The translations under genes and the position numbers were made by a program. The notes below the pieces were generated by a model, which had not been told where the DNA came from, did no database searches, and saw nothing but the letters and a program-made list of their open reading frames with translations. Positions 46,039-58,370 of a stretch of DNA of 64,000 bases are shown piece after piece. This stretch comes from Nereocystis luetkeana (taxonomy: Eukaryota > Sar > Phaeophyceae > Laminariales > Laminariaceae). The stretch covers positions 10,134,528 to 10,198,527 of the forward strand of contig JARUPZ010000015.1 of assembly GCA_031213475.1 (NCBI GenBank). The letters are read 5' to 3'. How positions within the stretch are numbered: position 1 is the first letter of the stretch; every line of letters begins with the position of its first letter.

Positions 46039-47929
46039 GTGGATCTGGTCGCTGTAGCTGGTGCGTACCTGGAGTAAATAGTAGCTACCAGGTAAAGTAG
46101 TGGCGGCCCGGGTAAAACATGCCCAAAAATACGCCGCGACACCAATCGACTCGTATCCTTGCAACCTGATCCTGAAGCCAGCTTGCGCGGTTCCTCGTAC
46201 GTTAAGCGGCGGGCGCGGACCTGAACGACGCGGTGAAACAATGCCACAGGGCGGCAGAAGCCTGTCTACACCGATCGAACCCGCACTCTCTGTGATTGGT
46301 CATCTGTTTGGGGTCTACGAACGATACTCGTACTAATTCTTGCTCGAGCGGTTGTTGTGCGTACAACGGTGTTCAAATGGGTCGCCGGCGTCAAGGCACA
46401 GGGTACTGGAGAGGCAGGAGGTTGGGGCGAGGCGATTATGTGTTTCACCTATCGACTTCCGCTGTGCGACCATTTGGAAAATATAGATGCGTAGGTTGCG
46501 AGCTTCAGGATCGATCGGACACGTTTGGACTGAAGACGTTCCGTCATTGAAGACTGTATTGTTAGGTAAACGGAAACAAATGTCGTGGCAGTAGACTGGA
46601 GAGATAAAGCAGTTGTAGAAATTCGGCAGCAGTACTGTAGTCTAATGCCGTAACCATAGACTGGGGCTACTGTCTTGAGAGTGGGTCTGCTTTCTAAACC
46701 GTTCTAGCAAATATATGAGGTCGCCAGCGAATGTGAATGTTTGGCGCAAAGAACTGCTACGCCCACGGTGCCGTGTACGTTGCCCTGTGTGTTCGAGCGG
46801 GTGGTTGTAGAGATGCTAAAACACTTGTGCTCAACTGCCGCGTGTGCTAATGTTTTGTGACCTCGTGTATCCCGTTGTAGCAAGAGGTTGTGTTACAGTC
46901 TCGTGGCGTGCATGCATCAATTCAGGGGGACCAGTCACAATTCCTGCATGCAAAACGTTCATGATAGGAGCTACCACTCCGGGGTCCTTTCGGCACCATG
47001 TAACAAACGCCTGTTTTCACACCATCGTGTGCTTTATTTCCGATGGTTCTAGTCCGCTCTAAGCTGGGTATACATGCCACGCTCACACTCTGCCCAAGTT
47101 CATGCACAGTCTGGCCATTGTACCACGAAGCCTGCGGTCCCTGTTGGTGAGCCATCGTCAGCGGGAGGCGTAACCCTAGGCGGCGTTATTGGTTCATTCC
47201 GAAAGGAGTATCACCATGAAAAGGAGAAGATCATTAGAGATCGGGAACCGATATGATTATTGTTATCGTGGAGAGAATAAATCGTTATGGTTCATATTAT
47301 TTGGCTGAGTACGTATTGGTAGTACGTACGTCACTTTGACCGCAGCAGTTGCTGTTTGGTTGATCGCGCTTGTGGGATTACCAAATGGATTTCGCACGGA
47401 ACGGTGCTGGCAGACTTGTAGAACATGCGAACAGACAGTGCTGCTGCTTGCAGCTGGACAGCGGTTGCTCGCTGGACCAGGTAGTTCGTGCAGCCAAGTA
47501 TGTAATATGGCACACTGAATGAGTGATTCCTCACGCGGACTACTGGGTGGGAGATAATATTCACAGCCAAGCGATCGACTCGGTTCTGGGCAAATACAAG
47601 TATGTAATATGGCACGCTGATCGAGTGACTCCCCACGCGCATTGTTGGGTAAGAGAGAACCTTCACAGCCAAACACTCGAGAGGTCGTGAGCGCGGATAC
47701 TTGTAGACAGTCAACTACAAGGGCAGAAATTGTGTCTTGTTGGGGGAAAGCGTGTGGCATAATCCACAGGTTGCGGCAGGACAACAAAAACTTCTTACAG
47801 CGCAAAATAAATGCGGCTGGATATAGGGCACTGCTGTATTTTCTTGAAAGTTACATCTCGTGCGTTTGCGATGGGGTGCAGAATATATGTTTTAGAATAT
47901 ATGATATTCTTTGTCTGCTGGACAGCACT
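46039..47929. other. No gene recognised (mirror of 7,776-9,664)
   Basis: The ~102-bp two-copy tandem lies at about 47,488-47,676. More substitutions lie in 47,260-47,800 than in 46,040-47,250. Confidence 0.55.
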
Positions 47930-47934
47930 ACGTG
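47930..47934. other. Empty target site of the full-length LINE-A
   Basis: ACGTG in an uninterrupted context. The left arm has 4.38 kb of LINE here. Confidence 0.9.
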
Positions 47935-48740
47935 CAAGTTCTATTTAACAGGTGTGCAGCGCCACTGGATAGTCTTGCTGGTACCTCTCGAAAGATATAT
48001 GCAACAAACCTGTTTTCTGTTTGGGGGGTTGGCGGATGGGTGAACCTCTTATCGGTCTGTTAAAAGCGAAACCGAAGAGAGCTTCCGCAATTCACCTGCC
48101 AAGTGTCGTAATATCGTTTTTTCCCCCGGCAAACTACTGAACTGGAGGCACGAGGACGATACTACCACCAGGTGGTAAGGAGGGAGGACAGTGGAACCTT
48201 GCATGAATGACTGTTGTTCTTGGTAGACGATACGGCCGTTGGTGTTGTTTTTCCAAAGGGTTCAACGTGAATGGGGGGGGGGTGTACCTCTAGGCGGTGT
48301 TCTTGGTGTATTTCTGTAATGAGCATCACCGTCACCTCCTTTGTTGTCCGTAGCGAAAGATGCCGGCATACTACATAGAGAGCAAATACGCAAATACTCC
48401 TGTAAATATTGTTGCCGTGGTCCCACTGTAGTGTGGTAGTGTGGTGCATCGCACAAAGACGATACGCGCACTGTCCCGAAGCATGTCGCCGGTCTAGTGT
48501 GGTACTGCTGTGGGACGAGGTGGCGACAAGCGCTATCGCCGCACTGTCTCGGGGGCGCGGACTCAAGGGTACCACACTATCGTGGCACCACGACCGTCGC
48601 TGGGTTGCTGTTGTCCAAATCTGTGCGTCTTTAGTGAGTTTCGTTTCGTAATGGTGTGTGATGTGCGCGTAATTGCTCTGTTTTTGGGGTTGTGCTGAGC
48701 GGTGTGGTGAGTTGCGGCGTAGTGCGGGCAGTTGGCTTCG
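47935..48740. other. No gene recognised (mirror of 2,580-3,384)
   Basis: No repeat or coding motif was recognised. Confidence 0.5.
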
Positions 48741-49253
48741 CTATGTTCCCTCCATCCTTGCTTCCTTGCTTCCTTCCTTTTCTCCTTCCTGATGTGTGTG
48801 GTTTGTTTCCGGGTAGAGGAACTCAGTTGAAGCAACGGGGGGAGAGTGAGGGGTAGATACAGGCATACACGCATGGGGATCGAGGGATCGTTCGGGGAAG
48901 GGATCGCCGATGAGTACCTGGTATATGTATAGCTTGCGTTTCGCTTGGACGCGAAACATTGCTGCAATAAGCTCAGGCCTCTGGTATTTTTTGTGATCGA
49001 CTGCGAAGTAGTTGGCGCAGCGGCAGAGGGTCAGGGGGGATGGACAGCGCTCGGATGGGGTTTCGGTCGCCAGAATGATCTTCCTGACAATTTCTGGAAT
49101 GGTTCCTTCCCGAACGGTCTCCAGATAGGTTATTGCTTGGTTCCTGGCCGATTTGTCGCGCGGTCTTTCGTTTGTTTTTCGATTGTGCGGTCGGTACGCG
49201 TACGGTGGTGATTGATGATGACGATCAATGTCATGATTGGCGATGATGATCAC
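48741..49253 (-). pseudogene. 170-codon open frame, unrecognised
   Basis: The right-arm version is open where the left arm has TGA. The protein-like part is about 48,915-49,165 (RNQAITYLETVREG, IPEIVRKIILATE, HKKYQRPELIAAMFRVQAK). The N-terminal part runs through the ATC minisatellite and is surely not authentic. The tail after TACCTGGTA is low-complexity, consistent with an exon ending there, if it is coding at all. Confidence 0.3.
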
Positions 49254-49256
49254 TTG

Positions 49257-50591
49257 TAGTTGTTGTTGTTATCACATTAAGTCACAATACAATGCAGTCC
49301 GTGGTCGCAGGGCAGGCTCCAATAACTCTGGAGTGGAAGAAATACCTCGATAATAGTAAAACAGAGGCAAAAACAAGAACACAGCATACGCACTCCACCA
49401 CTACGGATACCAGGGAAGCAAAAAGGGAACTTAGCAGACAAGAACCTAAAACAGAAGATGAAGCGAAGCAAAAAACAATCAAAACAAGAACAAACGCAGA
49501 TAGCAAAAAAACGCAAAAAAAGGCAAAACGGGCCATACTAACAGAGACACAAAGAGGTACAAACGGGGAAGAAAGAAAGACAAAAGAAGGAACAAAAAGG
49601 GACAAACACGGGCGGGGGGGAAAGAAAATACGAAAGGCAGGCACTGGAGCATACAGACACGCAAAGTTGCCCAGGTGGCACCATGCTAGTTTCTTGGGTC
49701 CCAAAGAAGAGAGTGCATCATGACGATGATGGCCATAACCAGGCTTCGGTCTGTTGGGCAGACCGCCTCCCCCCCCAGTTCCCCCTCGTCCCCCTTTCGC
49801 CTCCCCCCCTCTTCCCTGCCATTCTGCGCAGGCGCGTTGGTGTCAACGGTTTCGGTCGTGGTTTCAGCTATTCTATGCCGTTCTGCCGATGCCTCCTTCT
49901 CATCTCTATGTTTTTTTCGCATGAAGGCCTCCGCCCCTTCCTCGACCCGTCGGAACCATCTGCCGGCTTTCTGTGCTGCCTCGCACCACCCTTCGGGCTT
50001 GATGCCGAACTCCTTGAGATCCTCCTCAAGGTGCCTCATCCAGTCCCACTCTTGCCCTCCGGAGTAACCCTTACCCCCAACCATCTCCCCAAACATCACC
50101 CTCTTCGGCAGACTCTCCTGTCCCATGCGTGTCACAAAGCCCGAAAACAAGAGCCTACGCCTGCGTACCGTCGTCTCAACGCTCTCATATTTTGTCCTGA
50201 GAAGCGCGCTAGCATAGGATAGAATGTCGTCTTCGCGCTTTCGTTTTCGCCAGCCGATGCATCGGAGGAGCATCTTGTGGTGGGCCTCCCGTAGCCTACC
50301 GTAATCAGTCTTACTCGGGCTCCAAGTAACGCAACCGTGGAGCGACGTTTCGATCACCTTGGCTCTCAGCATTCGCACCTTCAGGCGTAGGCGCACACCC
50401 GGGCGGTCATAGATTTCCATCTTATACTGTCCGAAGCATGCCCATACCGTCTGGAGTCGACGCGTTACCTCGACTCTTCTGCCCGTCCAATCTGCGCTGA
50501 TAACCCCGCCCAGATACACAAACTCGGTAGTTTGTTTGTACACTTGGCCGGCTGCGGTGACGGTGAACGGCACGTTCCCCCCATCTTTCGT
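49257..50591 (-). mobile_element. LINE-A, 5'-truncated copy (right arm)
   Basis: Mirror of 733-2,062, the same ancestral insertion. Ends in the CAA-type tail at 49,257. Confidence 0.9.
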
Positions 50592-50618
50592 ATTATGATT
50601 GATGATGACGATCATCAT
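49686..50618 (-). pseudogene. LINE-A polyprotein C-terminal fragment, open for 310 codons
   Basis: The part after the catalytic RT box: VYKQTTEFVYLGGVISAD, MLRAKVIETSLHGCVTWSP, GWRKRKREDDILSY, RRRRLLFSGFVTRMGQES and the acidic tail. The first ~9 codons come from the flanking minisatellite. The stop after VCPTD seen in LINE-A is CGA here, so the frame runs 23 codons further. The left-arm copy is interrupted, so this arm is better preserved. It has no catalytic domain. Confidence 0.9.
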
Positions 50619-50773
50619 GATCGGTGATGACGATCACCAGGATTGATGACGATAGTCATTATCGGTGAGGACAACGATATTCATGATTGGTGATGGTGAT
50701 CACCCTATGATCGATGAAGTCAACTATATCGTGAAAGGTAGTGGTCTTGAGGACGTGGTACACACAGCACAGG

Positions 50774-50969
50774 ACGCATCGGTCGGTAGTCGAGCGTGTC
50801 CATCTGCTTTCAAGCATGTCGGTCAGAAGTTAAGCACCATCATCGGTAAAAACATTCTAGCGTATCAATCGAGAGTCGAGCGCGTCTGTACGAAGTCAAG
50901 CGCATCAGTTGGTTTAGTCAAGCGTGTATCGGTTTGAAACTCGAGCATATCGGTCGGTGCGTCTGCAAG
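50774..50969 (-). repeat. Degenerate minisatellite, right arm
   Basis: Mirror of 355-550. Confidence 0.6.
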
Positions 50970-51385
50970 GAAAATAACCGACAATGACCGATATTGGAGT
51001 TCTGAGGACCAACGCCCCAAATGGTAGGGTGGACCGTAACTGGACCAAGTCCGGCGGGAAGGCCTCATAGCCTCGGTTTTTGTTAGTGGGTGAGCTCGCG
51101 CAAGTCCCACACTACCCGGGAGAGATGACTCTTCAGGGTGGCTCTCTCCACCGCACCTCCCCTTCTCGGGGATCAGGTCGGGTCAACGTGCCCAAGCGCC
51201 AGTAGCAACAGCAGCCTGCGCTAATGTTGTAACTGGAGCTATAATAGGTTAAATTGACACACGATACGAGAACGAACGTAGAAGTGTGGTGCTTTAAGTT
51301 TACCAATCCACCCGAAGATTATTGATATTTAGTAACAATGGAGTTCCAATGAATTTAAGCCTTCTGGTGCGGGTAATGTTTGTAT

Positions 51386-51710
51386 GTTGACCAAATGCAG
51401 AGGTCGATAGTCAAGCGTGGTCCAAGCATGCCGGTTAGTAGTCGAGCGCGCCGGTCAGTAGTCGAAGCTATCCGTCGTTCACGTAGCGTATCAGCCGGCA
51501 GTCGAGCGTAGCGGTCGGTAGTCAATCACACAGGTCGAAATTCGAGATTATCGAGCGGTAGTCGAGCGCACCAATCGGAAATCCATACAGATAACAAAAA
51601 ATGGAGTAGTTCCAGTGACGTTGTCGCGTTCTGGTTTGGATCGTTTTTGTTTCTACATAAACGAAGCGCACAGGCAGTCAACGCTGCCGATCGGTACCCG
51701 AGCAGGGTTC
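51386..51710 (+). repeat. Minisatellite with GGTCGGTAGTCGAGCG unit
   Basis: About a dozen diverged 20-26 bp units. It lies outside the mirrored part seen in this window; its partner, if any, is before base 1. Confidence 0.65.
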
Positions 51711-52340
51711 TACATTATTTGAATTTTCGTGGCATGGTCATGGTACCACCCATGGCAAACCATGGCATCCGTGGTGCCACGGCATGCCACGGCATGTATG
51801 TCGCGAAAAACGACGATGCCTGAAAGCAGGCGAAATCATGCTAGGGGTTACTATCCTCTTGTTACGAAAGAAATGGGCATGCTTGTCCCTCTGCCTGTCT
51901 GCTCATTCATGTCAATTGTGGTTGAGTTTTCTCTGGTGCTGGAGTGAGGAGCGTATGTACCAGCATGCATCAGGCCTAGGTTGGCATCATTCAGCAGTAA
52001 TAACTCCAGTCGACGTCAGTTCGCCCCCCTCTAACCTGGATGGCCAATCTGGCGCCTTTTTTTTTTTTTCGGGAAACAACATTAGACATTTCGGGGAGGG
52101 TGTCGCGATGCAACTCCCAGCTATGGGGGTGTCAGGAATCGAGAAGGGGCAGGATGATGGCATACCCACACCGATGGCGTGGGGATGGAGAGCGTGGATG
52201 TGGCTTAGGTTTCAAGAATAGAAAGTAACTAATACCTAGTACATTTTACTGAGATGGGGGAGGGAGCAAAGACAAAAAATAGAGTATCGTAGATTAAGCA
52301 TAGAGGGAAGTAGACATATTATATGTAAACGGCGTATGTA
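51711..52340. other. No gene recognised
   Basis: Begins with overlapping short palindromes built on CATGGCA and GCCACGGCATG (51,730-51,800). A T run lies at about 52,056-52,069. No coding signal. Confidence 0.5.
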
Positions 52341-52364
52341 TATTACCAGGTATGCATTTTATTT

Positions 52365-52777
52365 TTTTGGCATGCTGCTCTTCGGCGGCCAAGGGTTCTT
52401 TCTCGCACTTTCGGCAGCGGGGCAAGCAAGGGGGCCGTGGGTACATTACGACGCATGTCTGGATCCCTGCCGAGCACGGTGGCGGTGCTCTGTGTATTGA
52501 ACGTCCCTGAACTGGTCCCAAATAACAAGGGATTCCTTTCCGCCTCGCCGAGCCGAGTAGTTGACATGGAAAAACCCACATTTGTTTTTCCTGTTTCGCA
52601 AATAACCCGCCACCAATGGGATAGGTGTTCCCGTTGCTCGCCGCCGTCTGCTGTACCCTGGTACATATGTTTTCAACCTCAGCAAAAGAAGATGCAGCAG
52701 CAGCACAGCATCAGCAGCAACAACAACAACACTAACAACAACAATAACAGCAACAACCACAACAACAATAACAACAA

Positions 52778-52808
<31 letters not shown>

Positions 52809-53245
52809 AATAACAACAACAACAGCAACAACCACAACAACAACAACAACAAAAGCAGCAACAACAACAACATACAGCAGCAAGATAACACATCTGTCGG
52901 CCGTTGTATATTTTGCACCAAGCCTTTTCACGGGTGGTGTACACCTACAGTATAACACCGAGCACATGCATTCGTGATCACAACAAAACGGCCATATTTT
53001 GATCCGTCTACTGTACCTTGGATGATTTGCTTGCACCAGGTATTGTCATACCGAGCTACGGTAGTTGTCCAGTCGCACGCTCTCAGCAGCAGCTAGCAGG
53101 TAATCGCAACGGGAAAACGCAACAGAGCCAGGCCCATACTGCCTCCGGCCTCGCTGTAATATTTCTCGGTAAGGCACCTACGGTAAGACGACCCACACTG
53201 CTCGACTGCCTGGCCAATATCCTATGTGTACGCCTGGAATGCCAA
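52365..53245 (+). repeat. Interspersed repeat E, third locus
   Basis: Opposite orientation to 13,480-14,155 and the most complete copy, about 880 bp. Shares GGGTTCTTTCTCGCACTTTC, the GGATCCCTGCCGAGCAC area, TTTTCAACCTCAGCAAAAG and, after the CAA/CAG tract, CTGTCGGCCGT and CAGTCGCACGCTCTCAGCAG. Confidence 0.6.
52683..52880 (+). repeat. (CAA/CAG)n microsatellite inside repeat E
   Basis: About 200 bp of AAC/CAG triplets, much longer than in the other E copies. Open frames through it are artefacts of the triplet period. Confidence 0.9.
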
Positions 53246-53280
53246 TACACGCGTGATACGACAGGCATGTTGCGAGTTAG

Positions 53281-54290
53281 GGGACCCCCCTAGTTCGGGG
53301 GTCCCTTTCGCCTCACAGGATCCCCTCTTACCTTAGCGGATCTCCTCTTACCTTCGGGGATCCCCACTCAACTAAGAGGATCCCCACTTATGTTAGGGGA
53401 TCCCCAACCGGCTTAGGTGATCCCCAACAGGGTTAGGGGACTCTCAACCGACTTAGGGGGCCCTTACCATGTGTGTATTGTATGTGTATTGTATGTGCAC
53501 CCAACATGTACGAATCGTATGTGATAAAGTGTCTATGTTCAGTTTCTTCTTTGGAAGTTATGGTAATCATTGACGGACCCCCTAACACCATTTATTTGGG
53601 TGATATTGTACTATCATATAATGATATTAAATATCACAGAATGATATTCCAATATCACATAATGATATTGGGAAATCACCGGAATGTAATGTTGGAAAAC
53701 CATGTTGCATGTAGTTGAGTAGGCGAGAGGGGATATCCCCTAAGCCTGTTGGGGATCCCGCAAGCTAATACGATCCCCTCGTAATATCAAGGACTTTGAC
53801 CCAACTTCACGCTGAATATCATGTGGTTATTATGGGGGATACCCTAACTCGCAACAGGGGGTCCCCTAAAGTAAAAGGGATCCCCTGACTCGCGACAGGT
53901 AACAGGTGTTCCTGGTGGAAGCAGGCATCGTGCCCATCATCGCTCCGATCGAAGTGGGCGAGACGGGGCAGACAAACAAAACTGTAACGCCGACACTGCC
54001 GCAGGGGCTATCGCAGGGGCTTTGAAAGCACACCGCCTGCTGCTGCTCAAGGGGATCCCGTAAGGCAAAAGGCATCACCTACCTAGGGGGATCCCCTAAC
54101 TCGCAACAGGGGATCCCCCAATCCTGTTGTGGACCCCGCAAGGCAGAAAGGGTCACCTCACTATAGTAGGGACTTGGGCCCTAATTTCATGCTCAATACC
54201 ATGTTGATAGTATGTAATTCACCTAGTAGCGAGTTTGGGGATGCATGTCAAGGCGGGAGGAGGTCCCCTAACAAGCTGCCCGTGTACAGT
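53281..54290. repeat. GGGGATCCCC-rich block
   Basis: Dozens of GGATCCCC or GGGGTCCCC words, often as CTTAGGGGATCCCC, in diverged units. It includes an AT-rich fold-back around 53,600-53,695 (GGTGATATT...AATATCAC). A related block in inverted order is at 57,646-58,370. Confidence 0.85.
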
Positions 54291-56080
54291 ACCCCTGCCA
54301 CTCATTGCTCCCTTCCGTGTCTCCCCTACCACAGGAACCACCAACTCACCCGCTCCTCTTCCAGAACAATGGCCATTTCGCGGATTGCTGCAATGCTAAC
54401 CCAGCACAATGTCGAGGTTTGAATTCCCCGCCCTCGCCCGACTCCTACGGGCTGCCTATGTTCAAGCCCTCCCCGTTTCAATGCTACTTCTTGCGCTTGA
54501 GCTCCCGACCACATGAAAACCCAACCCGCTCACTCCCCTTCCTGAACCATGATAATTTGCGGAATGCTGCAATGAGGACTTCGCAGAATGTCTAGGTGTT
54601 TGAATACCCCTCCAACGCCCGACCCCTGCGCGCTGCCCGTGTCTGGCACATTCGCCACCGGTCCCTGCGGAAGTCTTCCCGACCACAGGAGAAACCAACC
54701 CACCCATTCCCCTACCTGACCAAAGCGATATTTCCGGATTACTGTCGCGTGATAACCCACCAAAGCGTTTTCCTCGGGTTGGTTGTCCAACGTTACCCTC
54801 GCCTAATCCCTACGCGCTGTCCGCGTCTATTACCTCCACCACTCATAGGTCCCATCCTCTTCTTCCCGACCACACGAATAACCAACTCACGCATGCCCTA
54901 CCTGAACAATGCTCATTTTTTCACGGATTGCTGCAATGAAAACCCAGCAAAATATCCACGTTCGAATACCTCACCCTCACCCGAACCCTAAACGCTGTCT
55001 GTCTCCAGTATCTCGGCAGTCTATTCGCCGTTTATTGCTACCTGCGCCTGTCCTCTCCACCACATGAACATCAAACCAACCCGCCCCCGTACCGGAACAT
55101 TGCTCGTTTCGCGGAATGCTGCAAAGCGAACCTCGTACCATAACTTCCAGGTTGGAATACCCCACCATCCTCGAACCCCGACGACCTGTCCGTATACAGT
55201 GCCTCCGCCACTTATCGCTCCCTTCCGTGTCTTCCCGATCACACGAACAACCAACTCGCCCTTCCCCTTCCTAAAAAAGGTTCACGTTTTTACGGATCGC
55301 TGCATGAAAAAAAAACAGCATAATAACTACGTTCGAATACCCCACCCTCGCCTGAACCCTACGAGCTGTCCGTCTCCAGTACCTCGGCCGCTCATTCGCC
55401 ATTCATTGCTACCTGCGCCTGTCTTCTTCCGGACTACAGGAACAGCATACCCACCCGCTCCCGGACCGGAGCAATGCCCATTTCGCATATTGCTGCAAAG
55501 AGAACCCAGCATAATATCTAGGTGGGAATATCCCATCCTTGCCGGACCCCTACAAGCTTCCTTCGTACAGTACTCCCACCGCTCATTGCTCCATTATGTG
55601 TCTTCCCGAACACCGGGAGAACCAACCCACCCGCTCCCTATCCTGAAAAATGCCGAGTTTGGGGGCTTCTTCCAAGGAGAAATCTGTATAAAATCTCGAT
55701 TGGTATACTCCGCCCTCGCCCGCCCCCCAACGAGGTGATTTAACCAGGGAAATAGGTTGGTCAGAAAACACCTCCCTCGCCCGATCCCCTACGAGCTTCC
55801 CGTGTGTAGTACATCCGATACGCATTGGTCCTTTCCCCGTCCTCCCGACCACGCGAACAACAAACTCACCTGCCCCGCTTCGTGAACCACGATAATTCTT
55901 GAGACCGCTGCATTAAGCACGCCGCGTAATATTCGGGTGGGTATGCTCCACCCTCGCCCGGCCCCTATTGACCTCCCGATGTCTAACGCCTCCACCATTC
56001 ATTGATCCCTTCCGTGTCTCCCCGACCACCGGAACAAGCGGCCCACCGACTCCACTTCCTGAGGGATGTTTATTTTGCGG
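54290..56080 (+). repeat. Degenerate ~180-bp satellite, forward block
   Basis: About ten units. Landmarks recurring every ~170-195 bp are CTTCCCGACCACA, AACCAACCCACCCGCTCCC, TTGCTGCAATGAAAACCCAG and GAATACCCCACCCTCGCC. The proline-rich frames here are by-products. Confidence 0.85.
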
Positions 56081-56274
56081 ATAGCGCTCGTGGTGGCTGT
56101 GCGAGAGGATGTCATTCATAGTGCAGGAGGAATCATATTTGTAGCGGATGCAATATATATTGGGCCCACGTTTGCGTTTTTTGTAGGGAGGACGGCTATC
56201 ATTTGAGTGAACTCGACCATTGGGTGGAGAGTTCGTCGACCATATACGGCGATCCTACACATGGCAAAAATTCT

Positions 56275-57645
56275 AGAGGAAGGGCAGTGGGTGGCCCTGT
56301 TGTTCGGTGGTCTGGGAGACTGGGAAGGGAGCTATGAGTTTGCGGAGGTACTGCATACAGGCAGATCGTAGAGGTCGAGCGAGAATGGGGTATTCAAGCC
56401 CTGAGTTTTCATTGCAGCATTGCTTGAAACCATCATTGTCCAGGAACGGGAGCGGGTGGGTTGGTTGTTCCTGTGTTCGGGAAGACACGGAAGGGAGTAA
56501 TGAGTGGTGGATGTACTGTACACGGGCAGCTCGAAGGAGTCCGGCGAGAGTGTTGTATTCCAACCAAAATATTCATCCAGAGTTTCTCATTCCAGCATTC
56601 CGCAAAATTATCAAAGTTCAGGGATGGGAATGGGCGGGTTTGCTTTAGACGTGGTCGGAAGGACAGTCGCGGGGGATAATTAATTATGAGGGTTTTGTAC
56701 AGGGGCAACTTGCAGGGGTCGGACGAGAAAGGGGTATCCCAACCTACATATCACGCTGGGTTTTCATTGCAGCGATCCCCTATTAGTAATCAAGGGGAGT
56801 GGGTGGGTTGGTTCTTCGTGTGGTCGGGAAGACGAGAATGAATGGTGACATGCAGGCGAGGGTAAGGTATTACAGGCTACCATTGGACGCGTTCTAAGAT
56901 AGAGGTAGCACATTTCCGCTCAAATGTTTTCTGGATGACGGGTTCCTTAACCCAGAATAGTCGGACTGCCAATGTTGTTTCGAAAAAATGACATTTTTGT
57001 TTGCTTGGGCAATGGGTCTATTCATCGGGATGCAATTTGATTTTTGCTGAAGTCAGTTTTCGGGTGAGGTATGGAGCTCCTAAAGTGAGGAGCCCCAGAA
57101 AAAGTAGGGTGAACCTCTATCGTAGAACGCCTCATTGGTAGGAACTATGCTGGGTTATCATGCGACAGTAAACCGGAAAAATATCATTGTTCAGCCAGGG
57201 GAATGGATGGGATGGTTGTTCCTGTGGTTGGTAAGACTTCCGGAGGGGGCAGTGGCCGATGTGCCAGACACGGACAGCGCGCAGGGGTCGGGTGTGGGTG
57301 GGGTGTTCCGACCTAGATTATCTGCTAGCTTCTAATTGCAGAATTCCGCGAAATTCGTATTGTTCAGGAAGGGGAGTGAGCGGATTGGGTTTTCATGTGG
57401 TCGGGAGGACAGGAGCAGGCAGAAAATAAAACGGGGAGGGCTTGGACATAGGCAGCCCGTAGGAGTCAGGCGAGGGCAGGGTATTCCAAACTACATACGA
57501 TCCTGGGTTTTCACTGAAAAAATCACAAAAATCGGCATTGTTGAGGAAGGGGAGCGGGCGGGTTGGGTGCTGTCGTAGTCAGGGAGGCACAGAAGGGACC
57601 AATGAGTGGCAGAGGTATTGTACACGGGCAGCTCGTTAGGGGACC
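56275..57645 (-). repeat. ~180-bp satellite, inverted block
   Basis: The same unit as 54,290-56,080 on the other strand: GTGGGTTGGTTGTTC, GTGTTCGGGAAGACAC and the rest. About seven units, with a different stretch at 56,900-57,130. The ~200 bp between the two blocks (56,081-56,274) is unique within the arm. Confidence 0.8.
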
Positions 57646-58370
57646 CCCTCCCGCCTTGACTGGGCGCACTACGTGATATATATCTACATGGTATTCTGCG
57701 TGAAATTAGGGTCCCAGTCCTTATTCAAATCAGAGCGTCCTATTTCCCTTGTGGGGTCCCCAACAGGCTTAGGGGACCCCCTGTTGCGAGTTAGGGGATC
57801 TCCTTAATTAGCTTGTTTCTTTTGTCTTACGGGATCCCCATTTGCCTTAGGGGACCCCCCATAAGAACTACTGCAGAGGGTATTCAGCGTGAAATTGGGT
57901 CCTAGTCCCTAATAATGTAGTGAGGGGATCCTATTGGCTTGCGGGATCCCCAACAGGCTTAGGGGGTATCCCCTCTCGCCTCGAGTGTATAACACTTCAA
58001 CACAACATCGTTCGAAACAGGATCCCCTAACACCATCTGGGTGATTTTCCAATATAATTGTGTGATACTGGAATATCACCCAAAACAGTGTTAGGGGATC
58101 CCCCAATGATGACGATACTTTCGATAGAAGAAACTGAATAGAGACGCTACGTCACATACGGATCGTACATGTTGGGTGCGCACACAATACACACATGGTG
58201 GGGATCCCCTCACCCGGTTGAGGATCCCCTAAGCCTGTTCGGTGATTTCCCAACATCATTGCGTGATATTGGAATATCACCCAAATGGTGTTAGGAGGCC
58301 CCCCAATGATGACGATGAATTGAAAAGAAGAAACTGAACACAGACGCTATAGAACTGCTTACTTAGATAT
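57646..58370. repeat. GGGGATCCCC-rich block, inverted relative to 53,281-54,290
   Basis: Shares with the first block, on the other strand, the GGGTCCCAGTCC segment, the fold-back GGTGATATTCC...AATATCACC and the CATGTTGGGTGC.CA segment. Confidence 0.8.

Larger units (their letters stand above)
31491..51318 (-). repeat. Palindrome 1, right arm
   Basis: Reverse complement of 1-22,717. Some segments match with almost no differences (for example 33,233-34,332 against 19,460-20,559, and 43,300-47,250 against 8,450-12,420). Others differ by substitutions and indels (37,300-42,300). It lacks the left arm's full-length LINE and carries insertions of its own. Confidence 0.95.

Noticed and set aside
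1-51318. Palindrome 1 as an assembly or read fold-back artefact
   Set aside because: The arms differ by many substitutions and carry different insertions with empty sites on the partner.
52437-52955. Asn/Gln-rich protein
   Set aside because: It is a triplet microsatellite readable in several phases on both strands.
53281-54290. CRISPR-like array of regular short repeats
   Set aside because: The repeats are degenerate and self-complementary with irregular spacing, and the context is eukaryotic.
54596-55738. Proline-rich proteins in the satellite region
   Set aside because: The frames follow the ~180-bp satellite unit and change phase between units.
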